This document shows, one piece after another, positions 45,844 to 58,214 of a stretch of 64,000 bases of DNA. How positions within the stretch are numbered: position 1 is the first letter of the stretch; every line of letters begins with the position of its first letter. The notes beneath the pieces are model-generated. The model was not told the DNA's origin. It worked only from the letters and a program-made list of their open reading frames with translations, and searched no databases. A program made the translations under genes and the position numbers. The DNA lies in contig CM043944.1 of assembly GCA_014529385.2 (NCBI GenBank), positions 177,375,740 to 177,439,739 of the forward strand, written 5' to 3'. The DNA comes from Adiantum capillus-veneris. Lineage: Eukaryota; Streptophyta; Polypodiopsida; Polypodiales; Pteridaceae.

Positions 45844-45963
45844 CGTACCATGGCTGCTTGTTATTTCATACTGCCCCCACTCTTGCTCACGGGTAGCTAG
45901 TCTCTACGTACCATGGCTGCTTGTTATTTCATATTGCCCCCACTCTTGCTCACGGGTAGCTAG
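45844..45963. repeat. 63-base tandem duplication
   Basis: CGTACCATGGCTGCTTGTTA occurs at 45844 and 45907; the units are nearly identical (one C/T change). Confidence 0.92.
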
Positions 45964-46545
45964 ACAGGGCCGCAGCTAGACGCATGCATGGCTGCAACCA
46001 GCTGCCGCCATTAGCCACCCATACCAGTATGGAAGGTGCGAGGGTAGCTTGCAGTCAGGTTTAGTGGACAAAAAGCGACAGCGACCAGCAACACTTCTTT
46101 TGGATGCTACTTACGGCTTTACAAATCAAAAAATTGATGCGCAAGCTACGTACGGCTTTACAAAAGCTTTTTTTTTCTTTTTAACTTTGGCTCTATGCAG
46201 TTTGCAGTGTGCACAACGCCACCGTTATAGGTTTAGATCTGTTCTGATCTTGAGTCTCATGACAGAATATACAATTTATTTATTTAGCCTCATGACTTCG
46301 ACCTTATTCACCGAGAGACAGATTTATGATAGCGATGAGCACACTCCCATCACATAAGTCCTTTGTGGTTGTCAAAAGATCCCTCCTCTGTTGTGCTTAT
46401 TTCTTGTAGGCTCACTTTCTTTTTCCAAGATCTCGGCTTGAAGCCTTGCAACCAATCTCTGACCTTATCTTTGTGCTTGAAGCATAACGAAGAGCTCTCC
46501 ATAGCCATCTTGATAGAGAATGCATGTAGATTGGACCTGATACCA

Positions 46546-46685
46546 TGTTGAACTGGAAATAGAGAGCGCAGTTAGATGAGAAGAGAGAGACGAGACACCA
46601 TCATATGCAAACCCCAAAGTGTGTGTAGAGCACACACTGAGTGCATATATATAGTGGGGACTCCTAGCTATATATAGCTCCAACA
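46546..46685 (-). repeat. 5' LTR of the LARD-like element
   Basis: Partner of 42252-42412; bounded by the primer site at 46545 and the TGGTT duplication at 46686. Confidence 0.93.
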
Positions 46686-46697
46686 TGGTTGGGTTTA

Positions 46698-46916
46698 ATG
46701 GATGATCAAAATGGACCTCAATTCACTCATTTTCATTTAGCACAAAGAATCCAAAGAAATGTTAATGTGTCTAGGAAGATATTTTTCCAACATCACATAG
46801 CCTTTATGTTCGGGCCAAGAAGATTAAGAGAGATACTGGAATGTCCTTTGCTTGTTGCAATTCAAATGATCAACTATGGAAAATCATTTGATGTGCATAT
46901 GTTTGTCCTTATCTAA
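46698..46916 (+). CDS. small leader ORF of Tat copy 2
   Basis: Homologue of 12266-12484, same 72-codon length and TAA stop, although the neighbouring gag and pol of this copy are riddled with stops. It now begins eight bases after the TGGTT duplication of the inserted element. Confidence 0.35.
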   Translation: MDDQNGPQFTHFHLAQRIQRNVNVSRKIFFQHHIAFMFGPRRLREILECPLLVAIQMINYGKSFDVHMFVLI

Positions 46917-47020
46917 AGATGAGCTCCTTTGAAGTTTTTGGGGATTGAGTTAGTTAAAAGTATTGGGTTCTTGCCAAGTGTGTTAGAAGGGGTTCTCAAA
47001 GCATCGTAACTTGGGTAGCC

Positions 47021-50000
47021 ATGGCTTTCTCTTATCTAGAATTTCATGGAAGAAGCGATGAAGATGTGGAAGACTTTTTCGAAAAGATGGAGGTTGCCTG
47101 CATTAGCAACCAGATTCATGACCCGATGCAGATGTTACGTCTTCTCCAGATTTTTTTGAAGAGTGATGCACGAGTTTGGTCCAAAGCATTTGAAGAGGAG
47201 TTGTGTGTGACTGATCTACCTGTAAGATTGACTTGGGACAATCTAAGTCATGGATTGAAAATGGAGATTGTGAAGACAAAATATCCTAACAAAGTGTGTC
47301 AAGAAGTACTAGGCTTGGTGCAAAAGGAAGGTGAGCCAGTAGGTGCGCACATACGTAAGTTTTCATTGGCATGGGAGCGGATGTGCAAGACCTTATCACC
47401 ACAAGTATCCCCACCTAGATGATGAAGAAGGACAGATTCTTGGCTGGTCTTTGGGAGAATATACATTGGAGAGTGGAGCTAAAGAAGCTTAGAACATATG
47501 AAGATGCATTAGAAGTGGCAAGGAATAAAGAGAGGAAGCTGAAGAAAATGAGCTAGCTAGGGGTAGAGTCTTTGCCCAGGAGGTTTGAGTTTCAACCTAT
47601 GGATTCTTTGCCAGGTCGCACGCCAGGGGTTCATCATGAACCAGTGGTTCCTATTAATCCTCAGGTTATGCCGATAGTGGTCACTACAGTAGTGCAAGAT
47701 GATGGGCTAAGGCAAGACATGAGGCAAGTTGTAGACTTAATAAAGAATCTCAGCCTAAACATGTTAGGTAATGTGGGAAATAATCGAGGTCGAGGGATGT
47801 TTGCAAATCAGCGAGGAGGTGAAGAAAGACCTAAGAATGGTGTTGGACAAAACAATGGTAGGTTTTGGAGGCGTCTCCACGTGTTATAATTGTGGAGAGT
47901 TGGGCCACTTCAACCCGCAATGTGATAAGCCACCAAGGATGGGGGGAGACATGTATCCATTGTCAAGACAGGTGCAAACTAAGTCAAATGATTATGGCAT
48001 TGAAATTAAGGGAGAAGAAGGAACCAGTGGATTAACCCAAGAGGAAAAGGGAAAGACAAAAGTGATAAGTGTAATCACCTTGGAGAAGACATCAATGCTA
48101 GAGGATATATTAGTGATGCCTATTGGGAAGAGGACCATAGAAGACAAGGAAGGACGAAGTACCCCAAGTCCTAGTAAGAAGAAGGGAACGAGCCATGAAG
48201 GCGAGGATGTCAAGGCCAAGAGGAAAACAAGGGCTCATTGCAAGTTTCATGTTTTAGATTTTCCACCAGGGGATGGGCAATTAAGCTATGACTTGAAGGA
48301 GGATCTGACAAGCAGGAAGGCAGATGTTACTTTTGGGCAGCTTATAGAGATGGTGTTGAAGCTAAAACGACAGTGGAAGAGGATGGTTAACCCAACGGAG
48401 AAAGAACCAGAGAGAGGTTCAGTGAAGGTGTTGGTGCTGGATGAGCTACCAGACATTTATCCAATAGTAGATGTATGGCACAAAAGAAAAAATCTCGGAC
48501 AGGGTTATGTTGAAGGTGGAGCCCAAGTATGTGTCATAACACACTCATGCGTTGAAAAGATGGGTCTTACAATGACTGGGGTGTCAGGCTTTTGGAGCAC
48601 AGAATGGGTGAATCCAGTAGTTGTTAGCCCAAAGAAGGATGGGAAGTGGAGGATTTGTGTAGACTGTAAACCCTTGAATGCAGCCACTAAGAAGAACCCA
48701 TATCCTCTTCCATTCATCGATCAAATTTTAGATTCAATGGCAGGTTATGAGAGGTACAGTGTGTGTGATGGTTTTTCAGGCTATTTTCAATTGAAGATTG
48801 CTCTTAAAGGCCGAACAAAGACAACTTTCATTACGCCATGGGGTTGTTATTGTTACACGTTATTGCCATTTGGGTTGACAAATGGTCCATCTTTCTATCA
48901 AAAGAGAGAAACTTAAGTATTGGCACCATTCATTGGTCATTGTGTTAAAGCTTTTATGGATGACTTCTGTGTCTACATCAGTACAGCTAAACACCATGAG
49001 AAGCTAAAGATGGTATTAGCTCGATATGATGAATTTGGAGGACAACTAAATCCAAAGAAATGTCATCTAGCACAGCCAAGGGTGAAGTTATTGGGCCATA
49101 TGCTGTTAGAAAATGGCATTGAGGGTGATCCAGACAAGGTTAAGTCTATTATTCTTCTTCCTTCACCTAAAAGTACAAAGCAATTGGCAACCTTTATACA
49201 CAAAGTGAAGTACATGGTGCATTTTATTCCATTGTCTTCACATCACTTTTATCCATCACAACAAGTGGCAAAGCATGATCCATTGCAATGGGATGACAAG
49301 TGCAAAGAATTGTTTCAAGAGGTGAAAGAGGTGTTAGGGGGGTTGTCAGCCCTGCAGGCTCCTGATTGGGAGAAAGTTTTTTATGTAAATCCATGAGTAG
49401 GGGATGATGCCAATTGGAGACATGCTATTGAAAAAGGGGAAGGGCAGCCAATATATGAGGCCAGTGTATTGCGCAAGCTGAGTAAAGTTTGTAGTTGAGA
49501 GAAAATTCTCGGAAGTAGAGCTAGTGATGGCCAGTGTAATATTTGCTTGTCGACAATTTCGTCATTACTTGCTACCACGACCTTTTATTTTCTTGACGAG
49601 TTATGCCTTTTTGCCACAATTAATTAATGGCACTAACATATCAAATGTGGTAAAGGAATGGGTAATTGAGCTGCAAGAGTTTGAGTTTTCTTTTCTAGTG
49701 GATGACAGTACAAGAGCTACCCTAGCCGATTTGTTGACTTACAAGGAGAACCCCCTTATTGTTAAGGAAGAGGTGGTGAGAAAGGTAGTCAAAGAAGTGC
49801 CACAGATTAGTAAAGCACATGTTTTGTTCTTTGATGGCTCACAAAGGAAGAGCTATGATGCGGCTTCAGGGGGTATAGCACTCTATGACCGAGAAGGGAA
49901 GCTAGTATGCAAGAGAGGGTTCAAATTGGATGCTCATAGTAACAATGAGGCTGAATATGCTACTTTGGAATCCGGATTACATATTTGTTTGAAGAATGGG

Positions 50001-51604
50001 ATTAGAAGGTTGAGCATAAAAGGTGATTCCTTGTTAGTTGTGAAGCAAGTGTTGGGTGTGTGGAAGAGCAAGAACACCTCATTGAGGAAATGTGTTTTAC
50101 TAGAATTAAAGGCCTGTTAAAAAAGTTCGAAGCATGGAGCATCAGACACATTGAACGTGCTCTAAATGGAGAGGCACATGAAGCAGCTCAAAGCATGATT
50201 GGGGAGCTATTTGTGTTGAGGACCAATTTACCTCTTTATCATGGCCGGGAAAGTTTGGCTCAAGAAGAGGAGTTTTTGCTAACAGGAATCATTCCGAAGG
50301 ACATTCACAAGTCTAAGAAGTGCATAAAACAACCAGGTACAAATTGATTGGTGATGTCTTGTACATGAAAGGGGCTGATCTCATGTTGAGACGTGTACCT
50401 TGGCGGAAGGAGATTTATAGAGTGTTGGAAGAGAATCATGAAGGTGCATGTGGCGGCCATTTTGCTCTAAAGATCACCTTGCATAAGATCTTGCAAGAGG
50501 GGTATGTATGGCCTAGTTTGCACAAGGATGTTCACCATTGGTATAGGTCTTGCAATAGGTGTCAAGAATTTGGGAAGAGAGTGTTGAAGCCAGAGCTACA
50601 AAAAACCATTATGGCGTTTGATGTGTTTGAAAAGTGGGGGATTGATGCAATAGGCCCGTTACCTATCACAAGCAGGGGCAAAAGCTATATTTTTATTGTA
50701 GTGGACTATCTCTCTAGATGGGCAGAGGCTATAGCAGTAAAATAAATCACTGCAAAGGATGTGGAAAAATTTGTGTATGATGAAATATGTTGCAAGTTTG
50801 GGTGCCATTGGAGCCACTTTCAGATAAAGGGCTAGGATTTAGAGCTAAACTACTAGACTTCTTATGTGCGAAGATGAAGATTAGGCACCAGCATACCACT
50901 CCCCTTATTATACCCAATGCAATGGCTTAAATGAAATATTAAATGGTGAGTTGGTACAAATCCTTTCGATAGTGACAGAGCACCAAGGAAAGAATTGGGA
51001 TTTTGAATTGCCTACTGCATTATGGGTTTATTGTACTTTGGTGAAGACAGGTAGAGGGTTTACTCCATTTCACTTGGTATATGGAAAAGAATCACTATTG
51101 CCTGTGGAAGTAGAGTTGCCTGCGGTCAAGATGTTAGAGAAGTTTCTTCGGCAGTCTAGTGATGCATTCAAAGAGAGACTCTTACAGTTACAAGAGGTTC
51201 AACTAGATAGGATGATTGCATTGAAACATTATGGGCAGATTCAGGATAAGTCTTTGGCAAAGATAAATGAAAAGGGCAAAAGGAAGGGTATCAAGCAGCA
51301 TGACTTGGTTTTGCGGTACAACAATAAGCTGGACAATACCTTCCAAAAGAAGTTTTAAATTAAGTGGGAAGGCCCTTTCAAGGTAGTGGAGTGTTTTCTG
51401 AATAGTACATATCAGTTGGCTAACCTGGATGGGATTTTATATAAGTCAAGGGTAAATAAATTGCGTCTTAAAATACATCATTCCAGGTTAATGATGATGG
51501 AGCAAGATGAGTTTTCTGTGGAGCAAGTAATCTTGGTGAGGGATGAAGAGACTTGTGACGCAGCGAGTCTCATATCTCTTTTCGTTGCTGTTGATCATGA
51601 ATGA
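47021..51604 (+). pseudogene. gag-pol: Tat-like gag-pol, copy 2, heavily decayed
   Basis: Same start context as copy 1 (GCCATGG at 47018-47024). Gag is frameshifted by a one-base loss near 47417 (CCTAGATG for CCTGACATG) and has a TAG near 47555. 47771-48916 covers the CCHC knuckle (CYNCGELGHFNPQC) and, after an internal deletion of about 770 bases at about 48592, fuses the protease start to the RT middle in frame; it ends at TAA 48914-48916. FMDD is at about 48956-48967. Second RNase H lies in 49524-50120 (LFFDGSQRKS), the integrase zinc region in 50320-50745, then frameshifts at the catalytic core, and the C-terminus in 50951-51604. Confidence 0.93.
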
Positions 51605-51632
51605 TCTAGCAGACTAGGGGATGGGCAAACTA

Positions 51633-52781
51633 TGTTAGGAGTTTTTTGGAGCAAGGGATTGCGCATATATATATACACATGCATGGTGCATAAAAAAAAG
51701 GATTGCCCATTTTTCAAAGCCAGGTGGTTGAGTGGGTCCCACATGTGTACGGGTAGGACAATGTGTACATAGTGGATCGATTCTCACCGTCACCAGTACC
51801 AATGTGTTATTTCTACAATAATGGGGAGCTAGTAGCGCATAGAACATCTCGAGGAAGCTATCCAGATGTCGACGACATGAGGTAAGCAGGTGCATTGAAT
51901 GGCATCTAGTGGTGTCAAGAGGTCAAAATGGGGTCAGGACTTGCACGTGGATAAGTACGGACACAACGTTGGTGTTTTCTTGTGTTAATTATGCAAAAAG
52001 GTCATCATGAGGACCATCTTTTGGGGCTACTTACGTGGTTGTGGGACCCAAGCTATGGCCTTATTGAGAAAATTTGAGGCCAGTTGTGCGGATGGATGCA
52101 GCAGGGTGACAACAATGCACTACGAGGCTACTTTTTGGCCTGTTAGGGGTCTGTTTGAGGTCAATTAAAAGGCCAAAGGTGCCCAAGTAATATAGCTAGG
52201 TGTGGGAACTGAAAAACCTAAGGGAAGACCAAAAAAAACATGGAGAGAAGAGGAAGAACAACCGCAAGTGAGTTTTTGCTGTTTTTGGAGCCCGTTTTGG
52301 CCGTGAACTACTCATCGGAGGTTGGATTTGAGCACTTTGAAATTGTAGATTGGGGTTTTATGCCATTTCGGATGTGATGATGCTGTCCATTTTGCCAAAT
52401 TCCTCACTATTTTTCTATTGTTTTGGCTATGTAAGTTTCTGCTATGAGCGAAGCCTCTCCTCCAATTTGTGATTGTATCTACTATATTTTACCCATATTG
52501 TGTGAGTTGTTTGCCCCATTGGTGTTGGCCCAAGCTCAATTGTATCTAAACATAAAAATCTCCTCTTTTCAGCTGAGTTTTTTGGGTGTGTGTGTGTCTC
52601 TCTCTCTCTGTGGAGTGGACAAATGGATAGTCTCTCTCCTCTCACTCCATCAGTGTCTTCCCTGTCTCGGCCAGGTGGGTTGTGTAAGCCGAGTGATGTC
52701 CCATAGTGTTTGTGTGTATCATCTCAAGAGTGTATGTCAGCTCATTATAAAGGTTTTGTGTGTGTTTCTATCTTGCTCACA
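51633..52781 (+). repeat. 3' LTR of Tat-like copy 2
   Basis: 1149 bases, TGTTAGGAG to TTGCTCACA. The (GT)n tract of copy 1 is reduced to GTGTGTGTGTCTCTCTCTCT here. Confidence 0.93.
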
Positions 52782-52785
52782 CCGC

Positions 52786-53706
52786 TATGGATTGGGAGTT
52801 GAGAGTTTTACACTCTGTTAATGTCACTCAACTCACTCCCAATCAAATCAATGCTCAATGGCACCAACTATCCCTGTCGTACCCTCTCATCAAGGTAGAG
52901 ATTTTACAGGTAAAAGAAAGGATGTACAAGGATATGCAAGAAGATGGAGCAGATAAAGACCACCCAAAGTAGAGGTTAAGCTGGCTGAATAAGAATTTGT
53001 GATACTTGATTCTATTCAAAAGAGCACCTGCAGCCTTACAAAACGATCCAACATTCTGTCCTGTACCCAGAGTAAGGACATGGCGCATGAAGCACTCCAA
53101 AAAAAGAGGCAAACTTGTCTCAACTTCCCTAAGTTGCTAGCTCCAGAGAGAGGCCAAGCGATAGAGGAATACATGGTGAAAACCCTAACGGGCGCCATGT
53201 CATTCTTCAAAAGTCTGTCAGATCTCTCTTGTACAATGCTATATAAGATCTACAGGATGCTACTCACATGCATACAATTTTTTAGTGAGCTTGAGTAGAC
53301 AGGAGCCCCATGGCTCTCATTCTTGGAAGGGAACAAAGGCCTATGTTACAATCTGAGTGGGCAACCTTCAGAATAAATCCTTTACGGATTCTATGCCAGA
53401 TGCATGTTTTGTCCCTCGCATAATATGCTAGCCTTTGAAGAAGCATTCTACATTAGATTCTTCACCTGGCAAACGAAGATATTTACACTGGTGATAAGCA
53501 ACCTCATATCTAGATTTGTATGCTACTCCACGGTGGAACTGTAGAATCTAGTCATCATGCAATTTTTATAAGTGCCTAACAAAGAACGAAAAATCAGATA
53601 CCAAAAGGCACAGGAAGCACTTAAAGATCGCCTCGCCCGCCGTCAACCCAAAGACTACTTCAATCCATAAAGCTATATTAAGGGACGACAGGCAAGAAGG
53701 GGGGAA
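52786..53706 (+). pseudogene. unrecognised element X, internal part after the Tat insertion
   Basis: Continues the frame interrupted at 40424: MDWELRVLHSVNVTQLTPNQINAQWHQLSLSYPLIKVEILQVKERMYKDMQE to a TAG at about 52970. Another open piece at 52999-53298 has no recognisable family. The region ends in a polypurine tract AAGAAGGGGGGAA (53694-53706) directly before the LTR-like start at 53707. Confidence 0.5.
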
Positions 53707-55500
53707 TGTTAGCAGCAAGCTAACACAGACACCATTTTTTGAAGTTCTCCTTGTAAAACAATTACTATTTTGATAAATCGAGAATATTGTAACTCCTATT
53801 TTCTTGGTAAACTTTGTAATTAATGAGCTCGGGCTACAAGCTTCCAGATTGTATCAGCTAGTCAATTCCCAGCTTTGGTAGAACTTTAGATTTTAAGTTT
53901 TGACCACTCAAAAACCTTGGCTAAGGTATAAAAGCCATTTTTTGTAAGTTTTTAATAACTTTTTGGATAAGAAATACACAGAATGAGCTAATGGCGGTCA
54001 CTCCTCTCCTTCTCGCGTTTTCTACTCCCTCTCTGGTTGTCACATTGCGAATGCGTTTGTTGCATTGCAACCGCAGGTAAGAGCTCTACGCATTGGCGTA
54101 AGCCATTCACAGTATTTCATAGCTTTTGGTGTCGCCGACCCGCAGTCGAATTTCATCATAACTAGGAGTTTACACTTTTAAATCGAAAACTAAGTATAGG
54201 CGGGGTATTGGGGCATCATTGCTAAGCATTTAGATGCATTCTGGGTCGAAAACGACTAGGTCAAAAATCCGCTGCTGTTAATAATCGTGATTTTGGAACT
54301 TGACCTGAAGTGGGTTTTGAGGACATAGGCATATGTGCTTAGGTCTTTTAAACTTGTCCTAGAAGTTTCGTTATGTTTGGATGTCATTTGATGCTATAAC
54401 GGATGTGATTTTCTTATCGATGAGTGATTGGCATTTTGTGATTTCAGTCACTTGAGTGTAGCTTGAGTTAGATGCGAGTTGTTAGTTGTTTTCCGAGAGA
54501 TTGACAACCTCTTATAGCCTCTATGCACTAGTTGAGTCAGCTTCGTCCCATGGTTTGGAAAATTAATCATGGTTCTCGCTAATACTGCAATAAGATAGGA
54601 TGGTGAGGTTAGACATGCGGCCCACAGATCACCTACATCGCTTAGCCTTAGACTAAAGTGTCGCTGACCTGGGGCTTTGCTGGATCGGAGGTGTTTCCTA
54701 GATCTTCTTTATGTTAGGCTCATTTGCACGGTTAGTGCATCGGGGGTTGAATGACCTACACAGCTAACGTGTTGGTGATCTTGCCTTGGCTTGGCCTAAA
54801 CACCCGATGCCGGGCATCGAAGAGGCATGGCGCCTAAACTGGTATGGTTGGTGTTGATACCCTACCACCTACTAGTATTTGGGATCCTTTCAGAGCTCGG
54901 GTTCATTGAGGGAGGCGAAGTGGCCTCACCTATGTTTGGCTCAGGTAGGATGGAGGTGTTCTAGCTCGCTCCCAGTAAAGTGAAATTCTCTCTGTCCGTA
55001 GTAGAGTGGAAGTGGATGGGTGGACCGATCGATCCCTACATAGGGTCCGGTGCTCTGCTATTTATTTTGTCATAATTTTTTTGATGTTATGGTATACCCA
55101 GCTTTTGTCATTGCATTAATACATGGTTTCCTATTCCTATTAGATGGGCATTTAAAGATTCTTTGTTGTCAATTCCTCATGACTCTGTGCACTCTATTTC
55201 ACCCTCCACTATATTCTCTCTCTCTCTCTTCCCGTAACGCGGTGTACACATATATTTACCCTCCACAATGTTATATTTTTTCTTGAGTACGCTTTCATTC
55301 ATAACACCCATTCAGGGGTAGTACTAGTTGCTAGGTACCTCTGGATGCAATCCGGCTATTGGCCTAAACTCCATGCTTGGTCGGGCGCTGAGAACTCTTC
55401 CCCTATGCAAATTCTTTCCAACTCTGATGTATATTAAAAATTGTGTAAATGTGTAAATTGTATATTCTGTGCATAGACCCCTAGGGAGGGGTATCTCTCA
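53707..55500 (+). repeat. probable LTR of element X
   Basis: Starts TGTTAGCAGCAAGC right after a polypurine tract and ends ...GTATCTCTCA just before a tRNA-Met-type primer site. A TATA box (TATAAAA at about 53927) lies 220 bases in. There is no second copy in the window, so the boundaries are inferred from the flanking signals only. Length about 1.8 kb. No gene is seen inside. Confidence 0.55.
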
Positions 55501-55503
55501 CCT

Positions 55504-55513
55504 CGTATCAGAG
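55504..55513 (+). other. primer-binding-site candidate after LTR of X
   Basis: CGTATCAGAGCC (55504-55515) matches the last ten bases of TGGTATCAGAGCC, the initiator tRNA-Met complement, with the first two bases changed. Confidence 0.5.
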
Positions 55514-55545
55514 CCAATGCTTGAGGTCATAGGGATAGCCTAAAG

Positions 55546-55687
55546 TGTTGAGCTTATATGTGAAGCTACTCAATATATGGCTTCTCTATATATGGCACCC
55601 AGGTCCCCTCCATATATACATCATCTCATGTGTGTATTCTACACACTTTGGGGTTCTATTTCTGTGCTCTCTCTTTCTCTCTCAACA
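55546..55687 (+). repeat. 5' LTR of copy A
   Basis: Contains CCATATATACA as TATA candidate and, 20 bases later, the perfect hairpin GTGTGTATTCTACACAC (55629-55645), then a CT-rich stretch to the end. Confidence 0.95.
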
Positions 55688-55701
55688 TGGTATCAAAGCA
55701 G
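55688..55701 (+). other. primer-binding site of copy A
   Basis: TGGTATCAAAGCAG directly abuts the LTR; identical in its first 12 bases to the site of the left-edge copia element. Confidence 0.93.
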
Positions 55702-55770
55702 TACATTTTTATTTTTGATTTTTCTCCTGATCAAAACCGATTTTGCAGAAACTACCCACCAAAGAGATCG

Positions 55771-56800
55771 GAATCGATGTGGTCTATAACTTTGCAGAAG
55801 GAAGTTTTTTCAAATTCTGCACCGATTTTGAGTTATCGTTCGCGGATTGCGTACATACCTAAAAAACAGTTTTTGCATTTTATTTTTGATTTTTCTGCTA
55901 ATTGAAAACGATTTTATAGAAACTACTTGAGTGAGGGACCGGAATCGATGTGGTCTACAACTTTGCAGAAGGAAGTTTTTTCAAATTCTACACCGATTTT
56001 GAGTTATTGTTCGCGGACTACGTACCTACCTAAAAAAAACAATTTCCGCGTTGTGTTTTTTATTTTTCTGCTAATTGAAAAAGATTTTACAGAAACAACA
56101 AATCAGGCAAGGGATTGGAATCGATGTGGTCTACAACTTTGCAGAAGGAAGTTTTTTCAAATTCTGCACCGATTTTGAGTTATCGTTCTTGGACTGTGTA
56201 CATACCTGAAAAGCAACTTCCGCTTTTTGTTTTTGATTTTTTTGCTAATTGAAAACAATTTTGCAGAAACTATCTATCGGGGGACCGGAATCGATGTGGT
56301 CTACAACTTTGCAGAAGGAAGTTTTTTCAAATTCTACACCAATTTTGAGTTATGATTCACGGACTGCGTACATGTCCGAAAAGGAAGTTTCGTTTTATGT
56401 TTTTGAATTTTTTGTTAATTAAAAATGATTTTGTAGAAACAACCCGCTAGAGGGAGCGGAATCGATGTAGTCTACAATTTGGCAGAATGAAGTTTTTTCA
56501 AATTCTGCACCGATTTTGAGTTATCGTTCGCGGAATGCGTACATACGTGAAAAGAAATTTTTGCTTTTTGTTTTTGATTTTTCTGCTAATTGAAAACGAT
56601 TTTGCAGAAACTACCCGCGCAAGGGATCGGAATCGATGTGGTCTATAACTTTGCAGATAAACTAGTCACTGCAGGCATCGAAATCGATGAGAAACTATTC
56701 GCTTGAGCCATCGGAATCGATGTGGTCTATAACCTTGTAGAAGAAAGTTTCTCTAAATTCTGCACCGATTTTGGGTTATCGTCTCGAACTGCGAATATGT
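55771..56800. repeat. 171-base tandem repeat array of copy A
   Basis: GAATCGATGTGGTCT recurs at 55771, 55942, 56118, 56288, 56459, 56630 and, after a short unit, 56714. Each unit includes TTTGCAGAAGGAAGTTTTTT, GATTTTGAGTTATCGTTCGC and a T-rich stretch. Many open frames here are repeat-driven and not genes. Confidence 0.93.
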
Positions 56801-57109
56801 TTGAAAATCAAAATTTTACTTTTTGGTTTTGATTTTTCTCATAATTGAAAACTTCTCAATTATATTTTTTTCCCTCATCAATCATATATTTGTTACTGAC
56901 GTAACTTTGCTGCAGAAGCCAGTTACATTCCTATTCAGTCGAGCCGTTGATGATCGTCCAAATTCTATCGATCTACTGTTGGTACATGATCTTTTGTTAT
57001 ATGATATACTCGTTCATTGATTCTCGTATAATTATTCTTTTAGAGATATAGTTTACGTCGTTTTATTGATAATTTCTCATTGATAACATAGTGATTTTGA
57101 TGGTACTAT

Positions 57110-57530
57110 GATGATGTTTTGTTAATACTTCGGTCATGGTGATTTTCATTGATACCATGATGATATTTCATTGATACCATGGTTATTCTCGGTGATGCCA
57201 TGATGATATTTCGTTGATACCATGGTGATTCCATGATGATATTTCGTTAATTCCATGCTGATTTTTGTTGATACCATGATGATGTTTTGTTGATACCATG
57301 ATTATTCTCGGTGATACCATGATGTTGTTTCGTTGATACCATGGTTATTCTCGGTGATACCATGATGTTGTTTCGTTGATACTATGGTTATTCTCGGTGA
57401 TGCCATGATGTTGTTTTGTTGATACAATGATTATTCTTGGTGATATCATGATGCTTTTCGTTGATACCATGATGATTTATTCATTTTTATTGATACAATG
57501 ATGATATTTTGTTAATACTTTGATGGTATT
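57110..57530. repeat. 43-base tandem repeat array of copy A
   Basis: Units of GTTGATACCATGGTTATTCT plus CGGTGATGCCATGATGTTGTTTC, the reverse complement of the array in copy B. Confidence 0.92.
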
Positions 57531-58214
57531 CATTGATCACTACGTTGATAAATGTTGTTTTATGTAGTATATCATTTTCATTACGTGATCACACATTTTG
57601 TACTTTTACGTTCATACTTTATGTACTATATGTTGTCGTGCGTATATATGTCGTCAAAAGAGTGGCGTCGCGAACCATCTCTTATGGCATTGTGAACGTA
57701 ATTATTTCATTAACGATGCTAATAATTTTCATGACTATGTTTTTTTGAGTCTATGATCTATGTAGGATTGATCAAAGAATTGATTTTATGAAGACAAACT
57801 TGGTGACAATAAAAGATTTATGAAGATATGTTTGGTGATGCCGTATTGATAACAACATGAAGACATGTTTGGTGATGCGATATTGATGACAAGCTACACA
57901 GCAAATTCACGAAAACCCTTTTGATTACAAGCTAATCGATAGCCTTTACACCTCCTTATTGAACCTTTGTATTCATTATTGTATTTGATAGGATAGGAGT
58001 AATGTAACTCCTCATAAAATATTCATTGTAAAAGGAGTGATGTAGCTCCTCGTGAAATATTCATTGTAAAAGGAGTGATGTAGCTCCTCGTGAACATTTG
58101 TATATTCAATGATTTTTATAATATAACGGTGGGTGTATATAGAGCTGTGGGTTTTTCCCTTGATCCCCCAAGGGTTTTTTCATCCACAGTTAGGGATCCT
58201 TATTTGAGCGGGGG

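Larger units (their letters stand above)
42252..46685 (-). mobile_element. large non-autonomous short-LTR element (LARD-like)
   Basis: LTRs are 42252-42412 (161 bases) and 46546-46685 (140 bases), with a perfect TGGTT duplication (42247-42251 and 46686-46690). The target is the leader of Tat copy 2; copy 1 shows the uninterrupted CATGGTTGGC site at 12253. A tRNA-Met primer site TGGTATCAGGTC is present at 46534-46545 and a polypurine tract GAGTGGGGG beside 42412. The 4.1 kb interior has no pol gene. A 52-codon minus-strand frame starting near 46508 (MAMESSSLCFKHKDKV...) directly after the primer site might be a gag start remnant. Confidence 0.92.
40425..52781 (+). mobile_element. Ty3/gypsy Tat-like copy 2 (older), split by a non-autonomous element
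   Basis: Same family as 10390-19111. LTRs are 40425-41558 and 51633-52781. The presumed 4-base duplication is CCGT (40421-40424) and CCGC (52782-52785), now one base different; using CCGC the reading frame of element X is restored. The internal region lacks about 770 bases relative to copy 1 (protease end to RT start) and carries many stops and indels. A 4434-base element sits in its leader. LTR divergence is clearly larger than in copy 1. Confidence 0.93.

Noticed and set aside
55577-56178. Overlapping plus-strand frames in copy A with repeated SIT/TLQKEVFSNSAPILSYRSR
   Set aside because: They follow the 171-base DNA repeat in several frames, with no start or stop conserved between copies A and B.
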